Positions 58,719 through 64,000 of a stretch of 64,000 nt of DNA are shown piece by piece. Position 1 is the stretch's first letter; the number at the start of each line of letters is the position of its first letter. The notes under the pieces are model-generated. The model was not told the DNA's origin and made no database searches. It was given only the letters and a program-made list of their open reading frames with translations. The translations under genes were made by a program, and so were the position numbers. Source of the DNA: Streptococcus sp. 116-D4 (GTDB lineage: Bacteria; Bacillota; Bacilli; Lactobacillales; Streptococcaceae); assembly GCF_009731465.1 (NCBI RefSeq), contig NZ_AP021887.1, forward strand, positions 986,001 through 1,050,000, written 5' to 3'.

Positions 58719-59942
58719 ATGACTTACCCCAATCTCTTGGACCGCTTCTTGACCTATGTTAAGGTTAACACGCGCTCTGATGAACACTCTACTACTACTC
58801 CAAGTACGCAGAGTCAGGTTGACTTCGCAACCAATGTCCTAATTCCTGAAATGAAACGTGTTGGATTACAAAATGTTTATTATCTACAAAATGGTTTTGC
58901 CATTGGGACCTTGCCAGCCAATGATTCAGCCTTAACACGTAAGATTGGCTTTATCTCCCACATGGATACTGCTGACTTTAATGCTGAAAGAGTCAATCCA
59001 CAGGTAATTGAACACTACGATGGTGGTGTGATTGAACTTGGAAATTCTGGTTTCAAACTCGATCCAGCTGACTTTAAGAGTCTAGAGAAATATCTAGGGC
59101 AAACGCTCATCACAACCGATGGAACAACCTTGCTAGGTGCTGATGACAAGTCAGGGATTGCTGAAATTATGACTTCTATTGAATATCTAACTGCTCACCC
59201 TGAAATCAAACACTGTGAGATTCGTGTTGGCTTTGGTCCAGATGAAGAAATCGGTGTTGGTGCTAATAAATTTGATGCAGAAGATTTTGATGTTGATTTT
59301 GCCTACACAGTTGATGGTGGGCCACTAGGTGAGCTTCAGTACGAGACCTTTTCAGCAGCTGGTGCTGAACTCCATTTCCAAGGACGCAATGTCCACCCTG
59401 GTACTGCCAAAGGTCAGATGGTTAATGCCCTTCAGTTAGCAATTGATTTTCATAATCAACTTCCAGAGAATGACCGACCTGAGTTAACAGAAGGTTACCA
59501 AGGCTTCTACCATCTAATGGATGTGACAGGTAGTGTCGAAGAGGCGCGTGCAAGCTACATCATTCGTGATTTTGAAAAAGATGCCTTTGAAGCGCGTAAA
59601 GCAGCTATGCAGTCAATCGCTGATAAGATGAATCAAGAACTTGGTAGCGACCGTGTCACCCTAAACTTGACAGACCAGTACTACAATATGAAAGAAGTCA
59701 TTGAAAAAGATATGACTCCAATTACCATTGCTAAAGCCGTTATGGAAGATCTGGATATCACTCCTATTATCGAACCAATCCGTGGAGGGACAGACGGCTC
59801 TAAGATTTCCTTTATGGGAATCCCAACACCTAATATCTTTGCTGGTGGCGAGAATATGCACGGACGTTTTGAATACGTTAGCCTTCAGACCATGGAACGT
59901 GCAGTTGATACCATCATTGGTATCGTAGCTTATAAAGACTAA
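58719..59942 (+). CDS. pepT: Peptidase T
   Basis: A zinc-dependent tripeptide aminopeptidase of 407 residues. Metal ligands in [18 protein letters not shown] and [12 protein letters not shown] at 58719 after AAAAGGAG. Followed by a terminator shared with the convergent Pht gene. Confidence 0.95.
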   Translation: MTYPNLLDRFLTYVKVNTRSDEHSTTTPSTQSQVDFATNVLIPEMKRVGLQNVYYLQNGFAIGTLPANDSALTRKIGFISHMDTADFNAERVNPQVIEHYDGGVIELGNSGFKLDPADFKSLEKYLGQTLITTDGTTLLGADDKSGIAEIMTSIEYLTAHPEIKHCEIRVGFGPDEEIGVGANKFDAEDFDVDFAYTVDGGPLGELQYETFSAAGAELHFQGRNVHPGTAKGQMVNALQLAIDFHNQLPENDRPELTEGYQGFYHLMDVTGSVEEARASYIIRDFEKDAFEARKAAMQSIADKMNQELGSDRVTLNLTDQYYNMKEVIEKDMTPITIAKAVMEDLDITPIIEPIRGGTDGSKISFMGIPTPNIFAGGENMHGRFEYVSLQTMERAVDTIIGIVAYKD

Positions 59943-59979
59943 AAAGACGAGGTAGCTCAGCTACTTCGCCTTTCTTTTT
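59943..59979. terminator. Terminator between pepT and the Pht gene
   Basis: ACGAGGTAGCT and AGCTACTTCG-like pairing (CGAGGTAGCT CAGCTACTTCG), followed by CCTTTCTTTT on the plus strand. Confidence 0.75.
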
Positions 59980-62900
59980 ATTCTACTGGGTTTTCTTGAT
60001 TTCCAGTACTTGTTGTAGATTCTGTTATTTCCTTTTCTGAAGCTGGTTCAGCAGGTTTAGAATCGGTTGTGTTGCTTGGTTTATTTTCGTCGCTTGCAGT
60101 TTCACTGTTAGATTCTGCAGCTACTGATGTTTCCATTTCGGTACTGGTCGTATCACCATTTGCTTCAGCATTTGTTGCTGGAGTTGCTTCTTCACTTGCG
60201 CTAGCTTTTGACTTGATTTCTTGATTCAAGACTAGAATAGCTTTTGTCAATTCAAGTAAAGCAGCCTTATCCTTACTCTTGGCAGAAAGTTGGTCTAATA
60301 ATGCATCCACCTTATCAAAGTCCTCATCAGAACCCTTATTATTTTCTAAATAAGTATGAAGCGACATGAGGATATCGTAGAGTTTTTGATAGAGTATAAG
60401 TGTCTCAGGATCTTGCTCAACATTTTCTTTTTCTTGTTGAAGGGCGCTAGCGATACGAGTCAAGACATCTTTTACCTGACTGTTTACTTCATCCAAGTCT
60501 GCATCAGCCTTGTTTGTGGCAGCTTTTAGATTTTCTACTTCTTCTGCCAAGGATTGTCTAATTCCTTCTTCTTGGATTTGTTCCATGAGTTGATTTGCCT
60601 TGCTCAAAAGACTTTCTACTTCTTCCTTGCTGACATGATTGACATGTTCTTCTGGCATAAAGTCTCCGTACAATTCTTTCAAGAAGCCATAAATAGCTGT
60701 CTTGGCAGTTTGGTTATCAACTTTCTCAGTATCTAGAACTGTTTGAGTCGATTTAGCAGTAGTTGGTTGAGCTTTCAAAGCTTCTTCCACTTCTTGTTTT
60801 GCTTGATAGATACTTGGGAATAATTTGTTCAATTCCGCTGCCTTTAGGAAGGATTGAGATTGATACAAGGTCCAAGTCAACTGAGCTACTTTGTTTCGAA
60901 GTTCATCATTTAAACGACCGTCATTTACGTGTTCGTAGAAATACTTGATGTACTCTACAGTTGTAACACCTGTTCGATCATTGAAGTCTTGAAGAGCTTG
61001 AAGTTGTGATTCAACTGCTTCTAAACCAGCCTCATCTTTTGCCAACTTAGCCTCTTGGAGTCGAACGAGAAGATCTTTCTTAGGAAGCCCATAAGAGTCT
61101 GTATCCAGTGTATTGATTTTATCAATCAAGGCTTGGTATTTCTTATCTAAAGCACTTGTTTCAACAGGTTTGACACTTTCATCAATATGGATATATTGCT
61201 TATCAAAGAGATCAAGGGTTGCAAGATAACCTGCTGTAGAGTTAGTTGCCAGTTTCTTCATGTTCTCAGTAAACTGACCTAAGGCTAACTCAATCTGTCT
61301 TTGTTCGATAGGCTTGTCTTTGTAGATACTTCTGCTATCAGCTAGAAGTTGATCTACTTTTTCCAAGACTGCCTTCTCATCAAAAGCTCCAGGTTGATAA
61401 TTAGATTGTAGGGCTGGAATCTTGTTTTTCAAAGCTACTTCATAGCCCTTGGTTTGAACCTTGATGTAGTGATTGTGGTCGCCATGAGGAATCACAAAAC
61501 TACCATTTTCTACCTGTAAGCTATACGGAGACACGCCATCTCTCAAAGCAGTGGTATAGAGTTCATTTAGGAAATCAAGTTCTGGATTTCCAGTTTGAAG
61601 AGGAATCCGAACATGTTCCTTACGAACAGCGTAGGGATGAATATGAGTTGGATCGTAGGCTTGGTCTGGATTTCCAAAGACAAAGAATCCGTTTGAAATT
61701 CTAATCGCTTCAAGTGGAACACCGTAGGTCTTAGAAATATAAGCAATCTTTTCTTCATCACTAGCGTCTCTTGAGAAAGACTCTACCGTTTTAGCAAGAG
61801 GTTTTACAGGCTCTGCATCAAGATGTGTTTTCAGATGATCCTGTGCTGCCTTAATTTGCTCTGCTGTCAAGTCCTTCTTGAAAAAGTAATGATTATGGTC
61901 TCCGTGACTCATGACAAAACCTTGATCATCCTCACTGATGACACGGTCGGCATCAAAACCGTGATCATGGTCTTCATCATGATGGTGTCCATGATGATCT
62001 TCATCGTGATCGTCATCATGAGCTGGATTTGGTGTTGCTGAACTTGCACCTTTCAAGTGGTCTTGCGCAGCCTTAATTTGCTCTGCCGTCAAGTCTTTCT
62101 TGAAGAAATAATGATTATGGTCACCGTGTGACATGATAAATCCTGCTTCATCTTCCGCAATAATCCTGTTGGCATCAAAGCCATGACCACCTTCTTCATG
62201 TTTCTCATGTGAAATTCCTGGATTGATTGGAAGAGATGGCGAAGGTGTTGTTAGACCATTATTTGGAAGAGTCGGTTGACCGATTTGATTCGACTTAGGA
62301 ATGTAATGGAAATGATCACCATGTCTTACAATATAAGCTGTAGCAGTTTCTTCGACAATATCTTTAGGATTAAAGATATAACCATCAGATGTGGAAGGAA
62401 GTTCCTTACTTGTCGTTGAAGAAGAAGGATTGCTTGAAAGATTTCCAAGACTAGGCGCTACTTTATGAGGTTTTTCATTTGTAGAATCTGTAGAAGCAGT
62501 TCCACCGATAGGCACCATTCTAGCAATCTTTTCTTCTAAAGCAGAGAGCTTGCTGTAAGGAATAAAATGATAATGATCGCCATGCGGAATCGCAACTCCA
62601 TTTGGTGTACGACTGACAATCTTAGCAGGGTCAAAGACCAGACCATCTGATTCACTGTAACGTTGGTCACTAGGTGAATCATAGAGTTCCTTCAATAGAC
62701 TTTGGAGATTTTCAACTTTGCTTTCTGGCTTGCTAGTTGATTCTTTCTCTATAGCTTGATTAGTATGATCACTAACTGTTGAAGAATAACTTAGCTGACT
62801 TGGTTGCGTATTTTTGCCAGCCAGATGAGCTTTAGCTGCTGCTAATTCACTGGCAGATAAATCACTTTTTGGAATGTAGTGATAGTGACCTCCATGAGGA

Positions 62901-63508
62901 ACGATATAAGCATCACCAGTATCTTCGATAATATCAGCTGGATTAAAGACATAACCATCATCTGTCGTATAGCGTCCCTGAGACCTTGCTACAGCAACAT
63001 CTGAACTGACCTTCTCATTATCTTTGACATGCTCTTGTTTTTGACGATTGATTTCATCCTTGGTTCGAACATTATCAGCATGAGCTGCATCTTTCAGATA
63101 GACATAATATTTTCCATCGACCTTGATGATATAACCACCTTTGACCTCATTGACAATATCAGCGTCTTTAAGTTGATAGTTTGGATCCTTCATCAAGAGT
63201 TCTTCACTAAAGAGGGCATCATAAGGAACTTTCCCATTATAGTAATGATAGTGGTCACCATGTGACGTTACATATCCTTGATCTGTAATTTTGATGACAA
63301 TTTGCTCAGCCTGAATTCCTTCTTTTTGACTGACCTGATCTGGTGTCAGGTTTTCAGTTTTCTGACTAGACTGGCTACCATCCACATAAGAGACACGATT
63401 ATTGTCCTTATTTTCCTGCGAGCGATGCTGATTTAGCACATAAGCACAAAGACTCAAAGATACGATAACAGCTGATCCAGCTGCTATATATTTTTTACTG
63501 AATTTCAT
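59978..63508 (-). CDS. Pneumococcal histidine-triad surface protein (PhtE-like), seven triads
   Basis: A 1,176-residue surface lipoprotein-like protein. Signal with lipobox-type VSLSLC, Cys21. HxxHxH triads at residues 83, 205, 309, 396, 461, 535 and 675 (for example HGDHYH, HGGHYH, HGDHNH) bind zinc. Residues 442-486 and 516-560 are near copies (HGF, then DRVI or NRII, HGDHNHYFFKKDLTAEQIKA), separated by a His/Asp-rich linker (497-516). The coiled-coil C-terminal half ends in a Ser/Thr-rich stretch. Homologues contribute to zinc uptake with AdcAII and to complement evasion. Known PhtE has six triads and about 1,039 residues, so this looks internally expanded. Confidence 0.92.
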   Translation of the reverse strand: MKFSKKYIAAGSAVIVSLSLCAYVLNQHRSQENKDNNRVSYVDGSQSSQKTENLTPDQVSQKEGIQAEQIVIKITDQGYVTSHGDHYHYYNGKVPYDALFSEELLMKDPNYQLKDADIVNEVKGGYIIKVDGKYYVYLKDAAHADNVRTKDEINRQKQEHVKDNEKVSSDVAVARSQGRYTTDDGYVFNPADIIEDTGDAYIVPHGGHYHYIPKSDLSASELAAAKAHLAGKNTQPSQLSYSSTVSDHTNQAIEKESTSKPESKVENLQSLLKELYDSPSDQRYSESDGLVFDPAKIVSRTPNGVAIPHGDHYHFIPYSKLSALEEKIARMVPIGGTASTDSTNEKPHKVAPSLGNLSSNPSSSTTSKELPSTSDGYIFNPKDIVEETATAYIVRHGDHFHYIPKSNQIGQPTLPNNGLTTPSPSLPINPGISHEKHEEGGHGFDANRIIAEDEAGFIMSHGDHNHYFFKKDLTAEQIKAAQDHLKGASSATPNPAHDDDHDEDHHGHHHDEDHDHGFDADRVISEDDQGFVMSHGDHNHYFFKKDLTAEQIKAAQDHLKTHLDAEPVKPLAKTVESFSRDASDEEKIAYISKTYGVPLEAIRISNGFFVFGNPDQAYDPTHIHPYAVRKEHVRIPLQTGNPELDFLNELYTTALRDGVSPYSLQVENGSFVIPHGDHNHYIKVQTKGYEVALKNKIPALQSNYQPGAFDEKAVLEKVDQLLADSRSIYKDKPIEQRQIELALGQFTENMKKLATNSTAGYLATLDLFDKQYIHIDESVKPVETSALDKKYQALIDKINTLDTDSYGLPKKDLLVRLQEAKLAKDEAGLEAVESQLQALQDFNDRTGVTTVEYIKYFYEHVNDGRLNDELRNKVAQLTWTLYQSQSFLKAAELNKLFPSIYQAKQEVEEALKAQPTTAKSTQTVLDTEKVDNQTAKTAIYGFLKELYGDFMPEEHVNHVSKEEVESLLSKANQLMEQIQEEGIRQSLAEEVENLKAATNKADADLDEVNSQVKDVLTRIASALQQEKENVEQDPETLILYQKLYDILMSLHTYLENNKGSDEDFDKVDALLDQLSAKSKDKAALLELTKAILVLNQEIKSKASASEEATPATNAEANGDTTSTEMETSVAAESNSETASDENKPSNTTDSKPAEPASEKEITESTTSTGNQENPVE

Positions 63509-63574
63509 AAATCCCTCATTTCAATAAATGATGAAGCTTTTCTTAACTTCTTTTTCTCGGTTAAACAGTTTTTC

Positions 63575-63586
63575 TAAACTGGTTAT
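63575..63586 (-). promoter_or_regulatory. AdcR-like box 1
   Basis: TAAACTGGTTAT matches TTAACYRGTTAA at 10 of 12 positions, upstream of the Pht gene. Confidence 0.5.
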
Positions 63587-63598
63587 TTAACCAATTAA

Positions 63599-63610
63599 TT
63601 AACTAGTAAA
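63599..63610 (-). promoter_or_regulatory. AdcR-like box 2
   Basis: TTAACTAGTAAA matches TTAACYRGTTAA at 10 of 12 positions. Pht genes are known AdcR-Zn repressed targets. Confidence 0.55.
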
Positions 63611-63665
63611 TAGTTTACCTTTTTTAAGTTTATCTGTCAAGATTTTTATTTCATTTTAAAAAATA

Positions 63666-63690
63666 AAAGCCAGTATTGCTACTGACTCTT
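63666..63690 (-). terminator. Terminator of the upstream Pht gene
   Basis: Minus strand GTCAGTA and TACTGGC around GCAA, followed by TTTTATTTTTT. Confidence 0.65.
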
Positions 63691-63717
63691 ACATCATTTT
63701 GATTTAATGGGATAAAC

Positions 63718-64000
63718 TTATGCTTCTGGTTTTGTCGTAACTGACTCACTACCTTTTAACAAAGCAAGTAGTTTCTCTGCTTCTGCCATGATATCATTAT
63801 TATCCATGGTTTGGAGACTTAAATTATTTCGTAAACCAGCTAGGGTTTCTGTCGCATTGGCTTTCAGACTAGCATCCGCTACTTTAGAACGTAAAGTTTC
63901 TACTTCTTTGATCTTAGCTTCTACTTTTTCAGTCTCAACTTGAGGGACTTCAGCTTCGTCTGTTTTATCTTTAGATACTTCTTCTGTCTCGTCTTCATCA
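63718..64000 (-). CDS. Second Pht-like protein, C-terminal end only
   Basis: The frame is open to the window edge, so only the last 93 residues are seen. They end SVTTKPEA after NNDIMAEAEKLLALLKG and a Glu/Lys/Val-rich run (ETEKVEAKIKEVETL). This matches the C-terminal region of PhtD/PhtB-type proteins, which precede PhtE in pneumococcus, separated from the Pht gene downstream by a terminator. Paralogue cannot be fixed from this end. Confidence 0.75.
   Translation of the reverse strand, partial: DEDETEEVSKDKTDEAEVPQVETEKVEAKIKEVETLRSKVADASLKANATETLAGLRNNLSLQTMDNNDIMAEAEKLLALLKGSESVTTKPEA

Overview
The window is a mitis-group Streptococcus chromosome, most like S. pneumoniae or a close relative such as S. 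pseudopneumoniae or S. mitis. The evidence is the BOX repeats, the RexAB, polyamine, PvaA and histidine-triad genes in an order that matches the pneumococcus, low GC content, and strong AGGAG ribosome sites. Most of it is ordinary core genome on the minus strand.

Layout. 1-6136: rexB-rexA recombination nuclease. 6235-7511: a terminator-like repeat, a CPBP membrane protease, and upstream of it a double-glycine bacteriocin gene that nobody would call as an ORF because it is one base out of frame in an A-tract. That gene sits behind a ComE/BlpR-type direct repeat. 7578-11817: a HAD phosphatase, a two-gene ABC exporter and a convergent two-component system. 11914-19078: a polyamine operon (arginine decarboxylase, spermidine synthase, carboxynorspermidine dehydrogenase and decarboxylase, agmatine deiminase, N-carbamoylputrescine amidase) behind a structured leader of about 390 nt ending in an intrinsic terminator. 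19386-28664: a VIT-family transporter, a Bce-type peptide-antibiotic ABC transporter with an operator and a 36-residue leader ORF, PspC, SprT, Tex, and a permease/TIGR03943 pair, interspersed with BOX elements.

28858-42541 is accessory. A toxin-antitoxin pair (AbrB-like antitoxin, Doc/Fic toxin) has been split by a 4,044-bp ISL3-family element that carries a merR-merA mercury operon. The element has matching 24-bp terminal inverted repeats and an 8-bp target duplication lying in frame inside doc, so the toxin can be rebuilt on paper. After it come a lipid kinase, a decayed ADP-ribosylglycohydrolase, decayed copies of an RNA methyltransferase 3' end, and a cadmium/zinc operon (cadC-cadA plus a broken ZIP transporter) under a 12-2-12 ArsR operator. 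This region lies next to rlmD (rumA), where pneumococci carry the variable island PPI-1 (placed from memory of gene order).

42542-64000 is core again: rlmD, DUF1002, pvaA, a nucleoid protein, glyA, a GNAT enzyme, tsaC, prmC, prfA, tdk, then a tautomerase, mnmE, dapA, asd with the asd RNA, tRNA-Thr, queT with a preQ1-II riboswitch, gtrA, mscL, a decayed ferrochelatase, pepT, and two histidine-triad (Pht) genes. The full-length Pht has seven triads, apparently through an internal duplication, and AdcR-like boxes upstream.

All assignments come from reading the sequence and translations; no database search was run.
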